Notes under the pieces: generated by a model | Database searches by the model: none | What the model was told of the DNA's origin: nothing | What the model saw: the letters and a program-made list of their open reading frames with translations, nothing else | Made by a program: the position numbers and the translations under genes | Part shown: positions 55,271 to 64,000 of the stretch, piece after piece | How the letters are laid out: every line of letters begins with the position of its first letter | How positions within the stretch are numbered: position 1 is the first letter of the stretch | Assembly (NCBI GenBank): GCA_964017235.1 | Contig: OZ024928.1 | Location: 153,226,881-153,290,880, forward strand | Direction of reading: 5' to 3' | From: Sabellastarte sp. h YS-2021 | Lineage: Eukaryota; Annelida; Polychaeta; Sabellida; Sabellidae | Length of the DNA stretch: 64,000 bases

Positions 55271-57126
55271 ATGTCATCTCCTGGACAGAAACAAGGTTCT
55301 TGCGGGCACGTTATGGCCCTTTTCGACAACCACAAGAAATGCACGTGTTGTCGTGACAAGGGGGTGGGAGACGACCCCTGTGTTAAGAAGCTGGATTGCC
55401 AGATCTGTAAGGCTTTTACGCCTGCGCAGATCCACCAGTTAGCAACTCCGACTCACAAGGAAAGGAAGGAACGCTCTGAGCAGAAGAAGACTGAAGGTAA
55501 TGCAAGCACGACGGAAACACAGCAGTAAACCTACTTCAGACGACCTCAAGTCCCTTGATGACAAGTGGAGTGAGAGATTTTCACGTCTAGAAGCTATGCT
55601 GGTTAACCAGTCCTTTGCTGTTCCGGTGAGACCGGTGAACTCTGCCTCTGTGGTGCCCAGAGAACTACCTTTCTTTGATCCGGGTGCTTCTACAAGTGTT
55701 TTGTCTTTTGAGGGCACTGGTGACGTTGCTACGCAGTTGACGGCTACCCAACCTCAGCTGGGGGTTCCCGGTACAGAAGCTGGGAGATATGGAGTTGAGA
55801 GTGCTACCCACCCTGTTCAGGGCCCCGGTACCTCTGAAGTGTTAGCCACCCAACCTTTACTGGTTCCCAGTGCAGGGACGGCCACCCAGCCTGCACAGGC
55901 TCCTGGTGCGGGTCCTGAGGTTCTGCCTACCGGTGCTGAAACTACGCTGCATAACCAGTCGCCTCCCATTGGCCAGAACTCTGAGGTTGCTAGGGAATCT
56001 CATAGTGAGGCTGAGTTGGATGGGGAACCAGCATCACCGGCTAGTGTTCACTGCCAGGGTGATTTACCGGACATGGCTACAGATCAGGACCTCTCTGAAG
56101 ACGCCAATTACAGGGAAACCATTAGAGGGGTGAGAAGTTTCATGAACTGGCATCACATCCCAGATTATGACAACTCAGCTGCCTCTATGGATGATAACCC
56201 TTTTGCCGGTTCCAGAGTGAAGACTACCGGTAAAGTGTCAGTTAAATTGCCGGTTGATGAATGGCTCTGCAAAAAACTGGAGAAACTGAATGTAACTATT
56301 GCTGAAGGTTATCCTTCTAGAAATTCTGAAACCAGTGGACTGCTACGTGACCAGTTTGTAAAGACTCCACGCTCTTCAAAGTGGTATGATATGCAAGCAG
56401 TTAAGAAGGGAGATGGGTCTACCCAGGCTGTATCCCACTGGTCTCCGGAACCGGCAAAGCTGAACAGCATGTTCTCTAGGGTCTAGGTTCAGCCAGGATA
56501 CCCTTAGAAGGTGGGAGAAGGCGTTCAGGGAGCAATCCGTGATGTGTAATCACGCTGCTGGCTTATCTAGATGTCTGACTAAAGTACAGGACTCCATGGT
56601 TACCCAGCTGAAGTCTCTCCGGTCAAATTCATCAAAGGGCAAGAGTGCTGAAAGAACGCAGCAGGCTGTTGAAGAGCTTGAATATCTGGTGACCTTTAAC
56701 AGGTCAATTTCCCAAGCTATGCAGCGCACCTTGTAGGATCTATCAGAGGGAGTGTTCATCAGCATGGCCTCACGTCGGGATAGCTATTTGGAGTTTATTC
56801 ATGGTGGAGTTAAACCTGACACCTTAAAAGCCTTACGTACATCTCCAGTACACTTACTCTCATTGTTCCCAGACAGCTTACTGGTCAAGGCAGAAGATGA
56901 GATTTCACGTAGTGAGGAGAGGCGTTCTGTGGGTAACACACAGAGGAAACCCGGACGTTTTCATCCGTACGTTCCCTCCAATACTAGATCTTCACACCAG
57001 CCGGACCGGAAGCCCACTACCCCGGCTTGGAAACAAATCAGAGACCGGCAAACTGGTCAGAAAGGTGGAGGTAAAGCCTCAAACTTCAACCAAAAGCCGG
57101 CCAAAGGATTTAAGAAGCATAAATGA
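55271..57126 (+). pseudogene. gag of DIRS element 3, multiply broken
   Basis: It starts at ATG in 'cattATGtcatctcc', giving MSSPGQKQGSCGH, with the same Cys/His cluster as element 1. The first frame stops at 55528. Homology continues from about 55505 in another frame, with a Pro/Thr/Ala-rich middle and NYRETIRGVRSFMNW, to 56486. It then switches again to frame 1 (RCLTKVQDSMVTQ), with an in-frame TAG at about 56734, and the tail RRDSYLEFIHGGVKPDT runs to TGA at 57124-57126. At least two frameshifts and one stop make it a pseudogene. The Lys/Arg-rich tail is less RG-rich than in element 1. Confidence 0.82.
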
Positions 57127-57132
57127 CAATTA
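57124..57132 (+). promoter_or_regulatory. Candidate readthrough stop: UGA CAA UUA (element 3)
   Basis: TGA followed by CAATTA, identical to element 1 at 5332-5340. The downstream in-frame Cys-rich module follows at once. The surrounding 'ataaatgacaattattgtgtt' is the same in both elements, although gag and RT around it have diverged. Confidence 0.5.
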
Positions 57133-57411
57133 TTGTGTTTCAAATGTGGTCGGATTGAAGGACTCTGTAATTGTATCCGACAAGATGGAGGGTTTGAACC
57201 CATCACCAGTGACTTTAAATGTAGACTCTCATGTTGCAAATGCTCATATTGTCACCGGGTTGCCGCAAAGGAAAGGCGTAAATCCCAATGCTTGTCAATT
57301 GTACACAAAAATAAAATATGTGAAAGATGTTTTTTGTGTAGGTCACTTGCCTTCTGTAAATCTTGTCACCAATGCCCAACATGCTGTTTTAGATCCTCCT
57401 GTAGGGGCGAG
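57127..57411 (+). CDS. Cys-rich module between gag and RT (element 3)
   Basis: About 95 residues in the gag frame with 19 cysteines, the same number as in element 1. Conserved marks are LLC-x-K, LSCC-x-C, AKERRKS, IC-x-RCF-x-CRSL-x-FC and CP-x-CC. There is no intervening stop, although gag and RT in this copy are broken. Probably multi-zinc-binding and perhaps a nucleocapsid-like function; no family is recognised. The frame stays open to 57570 as overlap with RT. Confidence 0.55.
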
Positions 57412-59422
57412 GTTAAACCAGTGTTGGGAGAAATGGGAAACCCTGGGTTCAAGTCCAAAAGTGGTAAACATTCTGAGGGAGGGTTACACGCTCCCCTTCC
57501 GGTTCAGACCCCACTTGACAAGGTCACCGACTGTAATAAGCAACTACCACAATCCAACCAATCCTTTTAGAGGCACTGTATCAGCTGATAAACAAAAATG
57601 CAGTCGAACCGGTGGACAATCCAAACTCACTGGGGTTTTACAACCGGCTATTTTTGGTACCCAAACCCAACAACCGGTGGAGACCGGTCCTAGACCTGAG
57701 CACCTTGAACACCTTTTTAAACACAGGGTCGTTCAAGATGGAGACCCCAGAGACAATAAGAACCTCCCTACAGACAGGGGAGTGGGTCACATCCATAGAT
57801 TTCAAAGATGCATACTTCCACATACCAATTCACAGTCATTCCAGGAAGTACATGCGTTTTCACCTCCAGGGTCAGTCCTACCAGTTCAAAGCCCTCCCCT
57901 TTGGCCTGTCCACAGCCCCCATGGAGTTCACAGTGGTGGCCAAAAAGGTCAAACTCATGGCACTTCAAAAGGGTATAAGGATCCACCAGTACCTAGACGA
58001 CTGGCTGGTGAGAGCCTGTACCCACGACACCTGTCTCCAGCATACTCAAACCCTAGTCACACTGTGCCAGGAACTAGTCTGGCTGGTGAACAGGGAAAAG
58101 TCAGAACTGGTCCCACAGCAGGTCTTCAACTTCGTAGGTTACTAGTTCGACCTGAAGGAGGGCAGGGTCAGACCAACAGAGGAACGTTGGCAGACCTTGA
58201 CAGACAAGATCAGATCAATACTGTCGGATCCGGTATGCCCGGTCCGAAAATTCATGTCCCTCATAGGTCTACTCACAGCAACAGAAAAACAAGTCCACTT
58301 AGGGCGACTACACATGAGACCCATACAGTGGCATTTGAAAAACAACTGGAGGGTCCCAGAGTCACTGGAAAAGGTGATCCGGGTCCCCAAGTCCCTCCAC
58401 CCCCATCTAAGGTGGTGGCTGGAGGAAAGCAATGTGCTACTAGGTCAACTATTACACCCTCTAAAACATGCTCTGCAAATCTTTACAGATGCATCAAAAG
58501 AAGGGTGGGGCGCTCACTTAGACGAGCACACTGCAAGGGGAAAGTGGTCCCTACCAGAAAGCAAGTTACACATAACCCACTTGGAGCTGAAAGCAGTATT
58601 TCTAGCTCCAAAAGAGTTTCGAACCCTAGTCTTCAACAAGACAGTGTTGGTAGCTACAGACAACACAACAGTGGTTGCCTATATCAACAAAGAAGGGGGG
58701 ATGAAATCGGGCTCTCTGTGTGCCCTACTGTGGAGAATACTGTCCTGGTGCACCAGGCAGCAAGTAACCCTCAGGGCACGTCACATCCCCGGCCAGCTGA
58801 ACGTGATCGCAGACAAGCTATCCAGGCTTGGCCAGACCATTCAAACAGAGTGGTCACTTCATCCAGAAGTGTTCCAAGCTGTATGTTTAGGTGGCATCAG
58901 CCACAAGTGGACCTGTTTGCCACCAGGTTCAACAACAAACTACCACAGTTTGTCTCACCGGTACCAGACCCCCAGGCTTGGGCAGTGGATGCACTCAGCC
59001 TCTCCTGGGAGGGCCTGGACCCATACGCCTTCCCACCGGCACTCATCTTGGGCAAAGTGGTGGAGAAGCTCCAGGACTACCCCTGCAACAGAATAATTCT
59101 GATTGCTCCAGGGTGGCCCGACATGCCCTGGTTTTGGGACCTGGTAGCAATGTCAAGCCAGATCCCACTGTGCCTGCCCAGCATTCCCAACCTAGTGTCT
59201 CAGCCATTCAACCAGGTCCTTCACAGGAACCTGTCGAATCTGAACCTCCATGCATGGCTCCTAGAGCCTCAGCAATCAAGGAGCAAGGTTTCTCTGAGGC
59301 AGTGGCAGCACGAATTGAGGCTCCTCAAAGAAGATCAACCAGATCTGTCTATGAGGCAAAGTGGACCATTTTTACAAAGTGGTGCCTCAGTAATCAGGTG
59401 GACTTCAGGGCACCACCTCTGA
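57400..59422 (+). pseudogene. Reverse transcriptase / RNase H of element 3, broken
   Basis: RT starts in frame 2 (ARLNQCWEKW, about 57400) and shifts to frame 3 near 57565. It then reads well through motif A (SIDFKDAYFHI), motif B (ALPFGLSTAPMEF) and the YLDDW box (about 57990-58004), which is intact here. A stop (TAG 58143-58145) sits where element 1 has Lys. RNase H follows (IFTDASKEGWG, HLELKA, VATDNTTVVAYI). Another frameshift near 58880 moves the post-RNase H region (PQVDLFATRFNNKL) to frame 2, ending at 59422. YR overlaps the last part in a third frame. Confidence 0.84.
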
Positions 59423-60150
59423 AGGCCATTGCTGACTTCCTCCTGCACTTGTTTCAGGAGAAGAAGTTACAACCAGGCACTATTGATGGCTACAGATCCG
59501 CCATTGCTGACAAACTGGGCAATTCTACCATTAATGTCAGCAAGGATGAGAATCTCACTCGTCTCCTGGATAGTTTCCATAGAGACAGACCTAAGGGCAG
59601 GAGGGGCATCCCCTCCTGGAACCTTTCACTGGTTTTACATCAGCTCACAAAGGCTCCCTTTGAACCCCTTAAAGAGGCCTCCTTGAAACATTTAACTTTC
59701 AAGACTGTTTTCTTGCTGGCTTTGGGTTCAGGTAAACGCAGGAGTGAGATCCATGCTTGGTTACATAAGAACATCAGACACCAGTCAGACTGGTCTAAGG
59801 TGTCTTTGTACCCCTCACCCAGCTTCCTATCCGAGAACCAGCTGGCTAAGGAGGGTCCAGATAGTGTGGCACCAGTGGTCATCCCAGCCCTGGCACCATC
59901 TCTGGATAGGTCACTCAAGGGTGACAGGTCCCTATGTCCAGTTAGAGCCCTGCGCTACTATTTGGACAGGACTGCAAACCTCAGGCAGAATAAGGAGTTA
60001 GTCTTTGTCTCCTTCAAGAAGGGTTTTGATAAAGACATCTCACCTGCCACCATCTCCTCATGGATCAAACAGACTGTGGTTCTGTGCTATGAGCTCTCTG
60101 ACCAGGAGGCCCTCACCTTACATCAAATTTGTTGCCTGGCTGTTATATAA
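59254..60150 (+). pseudogene. Tyrosine recombinase of element 3, C-terminally truncated
   Basis: From the ATG in 'catgcATGgctcct' the frame is open and includes the N-terminal DNA-binding part and the first catalytic Arg (GSGKRRSEIHAW). After LTLHQ (60125) it runs into flank and ends after seven foreign residues. His-x-x-Arg and the Tyr nucleophile are missing, so it is inactive. 59225-60125 shows no difference from 61847-62747. Confidence 0.88.
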
Positions 60151-60468
60151 ATAGGAGGCATGGTGGTGTCATGGATAAACATCTATTTTATCTGAATTAA
60201 ATCAGGTCAGACTTTTCTGGTGTTTACTCTGTATTAATCAAAACCATCTTTGAAATAATGAACTAAAACGGGACATGCTGTCTATTTTATGGTTTAAAGT
60301 TATCCAACTTCTGTCATTAAATTTAATCCTTCCTCATATGCGTGAGGCACTGAGGACCTGTTTTGATATTGCTTTTGTTGTTGAGTTACAGATGTAAAAC
60401 CATAATATATATCAATGTTTTAATATGTTAATGGCTACTTTAGAATAATGTTGCAATGCTGAAGATGT
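60126..60468 (+). repeat. Flank duplicate, copy 1
   Basis: From the shared aaattt (60125-60130) to 60468 the sequence matches 63657-64000 without a difference I could find. In the second copy this is the genuine right flank of the DIRS element. Here it is fused to truncated YR. Confidence 0.92.
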
Positions 60469-61535
60469 TTATGGCTATGAGTACATATCTGTAAAAACTT
60501 TTGTCCTCATTTTAAAAAACAAAAATTGCATCAGACATGGACGTAACCCCATAGCCTTTTTCAACACCATGAAATATAAAAGTAGTGAAACTGCAAAGAT
60601 CGGGATACTTTCACAGCAGTGTCCGTTATATGTAAAAAAAGAATATGTATGTAAAGATGAAGTATTAAAACAAGATAATTCAATAGCAAGATAACATTAA
60701 TCAGTAAACTTAAAATTATGTAGCTGTAAATTGTATTAATTGGAGTATAGTTGTCATTTGGAATATCACAGTTATGTAAAAGTTCATATTATAATCAGTT
60801 CCAGCAATCCATATATTTTTGTCATAAGAGAAACGTGTTTCAAATGTGACAGGTGAATACACCCCATAACCGTTGTCTCTACCAATTGTCAACCTTCTAC
60901 ACCTTTGAATCCAGGATATAGCTTGGACAAGATTTTCACTACAATAAGGTCAAAGGTCAAATCAGGGTCACACCATGATGTTGCACACCTACAATTCCAA
61001 TGTCCCTACCAAGTATCATCTTCGTGGCCACACCATGATGTTGCACACCTACACCCCCAACCAATGTCCCTACCAAATATCAACTTCCTACACCTTAAGT
61101 TTTCTAAGATACAGCTCAGACAAACTTTTCTCATCACCCGCCCGCCCGTAATTTGGCCTTGTTTTGAATCAAAATGGCCGCCATGTCACACCTTTAATGT
61201 CAAATAGGGGGTCATCATATCAAAAAGGTCTAATATCTCCCTTCTAAGAAATCATGCCCGGGAATTTTTTTGCAAGTGTCAAATGTGACCTTTGGCCTCT
61301 GCTTCAAGTTCAAGTAGGGTCATCATACTAAAAAGGCCTTGTGTTTCTTATATATTGGTTCTTGGGGTTGGTCCCCCTTTTCACATAAAAAAATTCAGAA
61401 AATCCATTAATTACTTTTGGTGTCACTGCAAACACAAACAGAAACAAATCGCATAACAGAAAAGGTTTTGCCAAAATCCGAATAAGGTTCTTGGGAGAAA
61501 CATATCATAAAAATTTGGTGAATATCCATTTATTT
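60469..61535 (-). repeat. Host repeat and R-family units in inverse orientation
   Basis: 60460-60560 matches the 'tttatggctac..acctgtc.gcaaacttttggcctcattttg' family. 60855-61140 holds about two R-family core units in reverse complement. 61150-61535 is the reverse complement of 13346-13735. No gene. Confidence 0.7.
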
Positions 61536-61744
61536 TGTAAATACATCTGACCTAGTGGACTGGTAGTGTCCTGTTCACTTGGCATGTGGCAATGTTGCCC
61601 CAAGCTCTTGCTAGATGGAGCAGCATACTTCCTATTTTTGTGTGGTGCAAAATGGTTTAAACACTGGGAATTTAAGAGAAACTTTACTTTATTTGTGTCA
61701 AACTGAGTTGTTTTAAGAATTTTGTATGAAGGGATATTTTATTG

Positions 61745-61846
61745 ATGATGGCATCTCCAGGACAGAAAGAGGTTCTTGGGGCCATATTATGGCCATGTTC
61801 GATGGCCATGAAAAATTGGCATGCTGCAGAGAGGTGGGAGTTGGTT
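61745..61846 (+). pseudogene. gag start fragment in the chimeric copy
   Basis: The first codons (MMASPGQKE, from the in-frame ATG at 61745 or 61748) align with the gag start of elements 1 and 3. The Cys/His cluster that follows is degraded and the frame drifts. It is fused to the RT/YR overlap region at 61847. The fragment is noticeably more decayed than the YR part next to it. Confidence 0.6.
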
Positions 61847-61875
61847 AGGAACCTGTCGAATCTGAACCTCCATGC

Positions 61876-62958
61876 ATGGCTCCTAGAGCCTCAGCAATCA
61901 AGGAGCAAGGTTTCTCTGAGGCAGTGGCAGCACGAATTGAGGCTCCTCAAAGAAGATCAACCAGATCTGTCTATGAGGCAAAGTGGACCATTTTTACAAA
62001 GTGGTGCCTCAGTAATCAGGTGGACTTCAGGGCACCACCTCTGAAGGCCATTGCTGACTTCCTCCTGCACTTGTTTCAGGAGAAGAAGTTACAACCAGGC
62101 ACTATTGATGGCTACAGATCCGCCATTGCTGACAAACTGGGCAATTCTACCATTAATGTCAGCAAGGATGAGAATCTCACTCGTCTCCTGGATAGTTTCC
62201 ATAGAGACAGACCTAAGGGCAGGAGGGGCATCCCCTCCTGGAACCTTTCACTGGTTTTACATCAGCTCACAAAGGCTCCCTTTGAACCCCTTAAAGAGGC
62301 CTCCTTGAAACATTTAACTTTCAAGACTGTTTTCTTGCTGGCTTTGGGTTCAGGTAAACGCAGGAGTGAGATCCATGCTTGGTTACATAAGAACATCAGA
62401 CACCAGTCAGACTGGTCTAAGGTGTCTTTGTACCCCTCACCCAGCTTCCTATCCGAGAACCAGCTGGCTAAGGAGGGTCCAGATAGTGTGGCACCAGTGG
62501 TCATCCCAGCCCTGGCACCATCTCTGGATAGGTCACTCAAGGGTGACAGGTCCCTATGTCCAGTTAGAGCCCTGCGCTACTATTTGGACAGGACTGCAAA
62601 CCTCAGGCAGAATAAGGAGTTAGTCTTTGTCTCCTTCAAGAAGGGTTTTGATAAAGACATCTCACCTGCCACCATCTCCTCATGGATCAAACAGACTGTG
62701 GTTCTGTGCTATGAGCTCTCTGACCAGGAGGCCCTCACCTTACATCAGGTTAAAGCCCATGATGTTAGGGCCTTTGCTGCCTCTAAGGCTTTCCAATCAG
62801 GGATTTCCTTAGATCAGATCTTGTCAGCCTGCCACTGGAAATCTCACAACAACTTCACCCAATTCTATTTGAAGGATGTTGCCTGGGCTGACTCGGAGCT
62901 TTTCCACCTGGGACCTGTAGTGGCTGCCCAGCAGGTGCACCACCAGGCCCAGAAGTGA
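61876..62958 (+). CDS. Tyrosine recombinase, intact (chimeric copy)
   Basis: 360 residues from ATG 61876 to TGA 62958. A DNA-binding N-terminal half with DGYRSAIADKLG is followed by the catalytic domain: Arg in GSGKRRSEIHAW, His-x-x-Arg in KAHDVRAF (His 62758, Arg 62767), Trp in CHWKSH and the nucleophile Tyr in FTQFYL (62866-62868). The protein is close to the element 1 YR along its whole length. It ends VVAAQQVHHQAQK, slightly longer than element 1. In the full-length family, YR overlaps RT/RNase H upstream, but here that partner is missing. No obvious promoter is visible apart from the decayed left leader. Confidence 0.87.
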   Translation: MAPRASAIKEQGFSEAVAARIEAPQRRSTRSVYEAKWTIFTKWCLSNQVDFRAPPLKAIADFLLHLFQEKKLQPGTIDGYRSAIADKLGNSTINVSKDENLTRLLDSFHRDRPKGRRGIPSWNLSLVLHQLTKAPFEPLKEASLKHLTFKTVFLLALGSGKRRSEIHAWLHKNIRHQSDWSKVSLYPSPSFLSENQLAKEGPDSVAPVVIPALAPSLDRSLKGDRSLCPVRALRYYLDRTANLRQNKELVFVSFKKGFDKDISPATISSWIKQTVVLCYELSDQEALTLHQVKAHDVRAFAASKAFQSGISLDQILSACHWKSHNNFTQFYLKDVAWADSELFHLGPVVAAQQVHHQAQK

Positions 62959-63064
62959 GAGGATATTGTATATGTGTAAATATACATATATTTTCAAAAA
63001 AAACAACAAAAAAACTGTGACTTGCTTCCCTTGGGAAGTTTATTTCTTCTGGGACTGAACTGAG

Positions 63065-63127
63065 CCCCTCTCTCTCTCTATCTTCCCTTCTCAGACCGAT
63101 TCTGGAAGGAAAAAAAAAAGGGGGGGG
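63065..63127 (+). promoter_or_regulatory. Pyrimidine tract + CAG and polypurine tract (element 3 family)
   Basis: 'cccctctctctctctatc..ttctcag' (63065-63094) is followed by 'ggaaggaaaaaaaaaagggggggg' as a 24-nt purine block (63104-63127). The order and place are the same as in elements 1 and 2. Confidence 0.42.
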
Positions 63128-63286
63128 CAACGTCGGTAGACTCCCGGTTAACCGGTGAGTTGGTGGCCGACCTTGACCTTTCAAGGTTCTCTGACCCTGG
63201 GTCAAATGGGCCTGTACAATTTTGTTTTGTTATGAGTTCACATAAGTCCCTAGCTGCTTACCCGCCTACCAAGCGGTAGTTATTCA

Positions 63287-63383
63287 GCAATTGTCCATTG
63301 GATAGGATGTATTAACGCAATAAAATTGCAAATTTAATAAGTAAATTAAATTTTTATAAGTTAATACCCTATTCAATGGACAG
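63287..63383 (+). repeat. Internal complementary region of the element 3 family
   Basis: The first half (gcaattgtccattggatagg..cgcaat) is the reverse complement of the left outer end at 54963-54997. The second half (ttgcaaatttaataag...caatggaca) is the reverse complement of the right outer end at 63600-63659. The match to the left end of element 3, 8 kb away, links the two parts as one family and probably one original insertion. Confidence 0.88.
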
Positions 63384-63443
63384 GCAAGGCCCACCCAACC
63401 TGCCCCGCTATCAGCTTACTAGGGGTCTTACTAGGATTAGACA

Positions 63444-63659
63444 CGAAAAAGATGCTATGACGTCAAGAGGTGTAAACAGGAAATGAAGTATGATGCGCCA
63501 CCTGGCGAATGCACACTCTGTGACCGGTCCTGCCGGTAGTATATACAGGACGTCTTTTTCTGACGTTTGGCGGGACCGGTCGGGCCGACCGGTAAAGTAA
63601 TTGTCCATTGGATAGGGTATTAACTTATAAAAATTTAATTTACTTATTAAATTTGCAAA
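63444..63659 (-). repeat. Right inverted terminal repeat of the element 3 family
   Basis: Runs from 'acgaaaaagatgctatgacgtcaag' to 'ttaaatttgcaa', ending at TTT 63660-63662. It pairs with the left ITR at 54966-55147. Confidence 0.88.
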
Positions 63660-63662
63660 TTT

Positions 63663-64000
63663 GTTGCCTGGCTGTTATATAAATAGGAGGCATGGTGGTG
63701 TCATGGATAAACATCTATTTTATCTGAATTAAATCAGGTCAGACTTTTCTGGTGTTTACTCTGTATTAATCAAAACCATCTTTGAAATAATGAACTAAAA
63801 CGGGACATGCTGTCTATTTTATGGTTTAAAGTTATCCAACTTCTGTCATTAAATTTAATCCTTCCTCATATGCGTGAGGCACTGAGGACCTGTTTTGATA
63901 TTGCTTTTGTTGTTGAGTTACAGATGTAAAACCATAATATATATCAATGTTTTAATATGTTAATGGCTACTTTAGAATAATGTTGCAATGCTGAAGATGT
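63663..64000 (+). repeat. Flank duplicate, copy 2 (continues past the window)
   Basis: Identical by eye to 60131-60468 up to the window end, so the true length of the duplication is unknown. There is no gene in it. Confidence 0.92.

Larger units (their letters stand above)
54960..60125 (+). mobile_element. DIRS-type retrotransposon, element 3, truncated in YR
   Basis: The left end, gag, Cys-rich module, RT/RNase H and the first two thirds of YR of a second DIRS family related to element 1. At 60125 the YR is cut and joined directly to sequence that elsewhere (63657) follows the element's right end, so about 910 bp (YR end, ICR, right ITR) is missing here. The missing part is present in the second copy at 62748-63656. 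Gag and RT carry several stops and frameshifts. Confidence 0.88.
61536..63662 (+). mobile_element. Chimeric, YR-only DIRS derivative
   Basis: The left 310 bp are a decayed left end, leader and gag start of another DIRS copy (catctgacctagtggac..., and ATGATGGCATCTCCAGGACAG at 61745). At 61846/61847 they join YR sequence identical to element 3. From there the copy runs through the complete YR, polypurine tract, ICR and right ITR to TTT 63660-63662. Most of gag and all of RT are absent. The left and right ends do not match, so it may be the product of recombination or duplication rather than a transposition-competent unit. Confidence 0.75.

Noticed and set aside
56897-57400. Long frame-2 reading through the gag tail and Cys-rich region of element 3
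   Set aside because: The equivalent frame is interrupted in element 1 at 5534-5536 and lacks the conserved Cys pattern, so I favour the gag-frame reading there.

Overview
The window is eukaryotic and looks like a marine invertebrate, most likely a bivalve mollusc. It is AT-rich and intron-dominated, with dense interspersed repeats, tRNA-derived SINEs, hAT-type MITEs, minisatellite-bearing Helitron/Helentron-like elements and three DIRS-type (tyrosine-recombinase) retrotransposons. The species is inferred from repeat style only. There is no operon structure, CRISPR array, rRNA or convincing functional tRNA gene.

Only one host gene can be supported. Two plus-strand exons (14717-14816 and 45439-45633) encode the two halves of a G-patch domain and a short C-terminus ending at a TAG stop. 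The best match is the C-terminal end of an AGGF1-like G-patch protein. The intron between them is 30,622 bp and has a GTAAGT donor and a TTTGTAG acceptor. It is packed with transposons: four hAT MITEs, SINEs, a LINE 3' end, and a nest of two Helitron-like elements ending in CTAG (38.6-44.1 kb) that carry 133-bp and 147-bp satellites.

Upstream of the gene, a nearly complete DIRS element (element 1, 3088-9193) sits in a host repeat. It has inverted terminal repeats differing at one position over about 160 bp, an internal complementary region, gag, a Cys-rich frame, RT/RNase H and an intact tyrosine recombinase (YR). An empty relative of the target site lies 0.9 kb downstream and shows insertion at TTT without a target-site duplication. 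Its RT has lost the YLDD box. Downstream of the gene are an old relic (element 2, about 48556-54097) and a second family (element 3, 54960 onward). Element 3 is interrupted by a rearrangement: a 901-bp YR segment and at least 344 bp of flank occur twice with no difference seen, and the second copy is a YR-only chimera (61536-63662) with intact YR, internal complementary region and right ITR.

The most unusual pattern is shared by elements 1 and 3. The gag frame ends in UGA followed by CAAUUA, the plant-virus-type readthrough context. The same frame then continues directly into a module of about 97 residues with 19 cysteines, and RT lies one frame further on. This suggests a Gag / Gag-Cys / Gag-Cys-RT expression scheme. 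All three elements also carry a pyrimidine tract plus CAG followed by a retrovirus-like A-to-G polypurine tract between YR and the right end.
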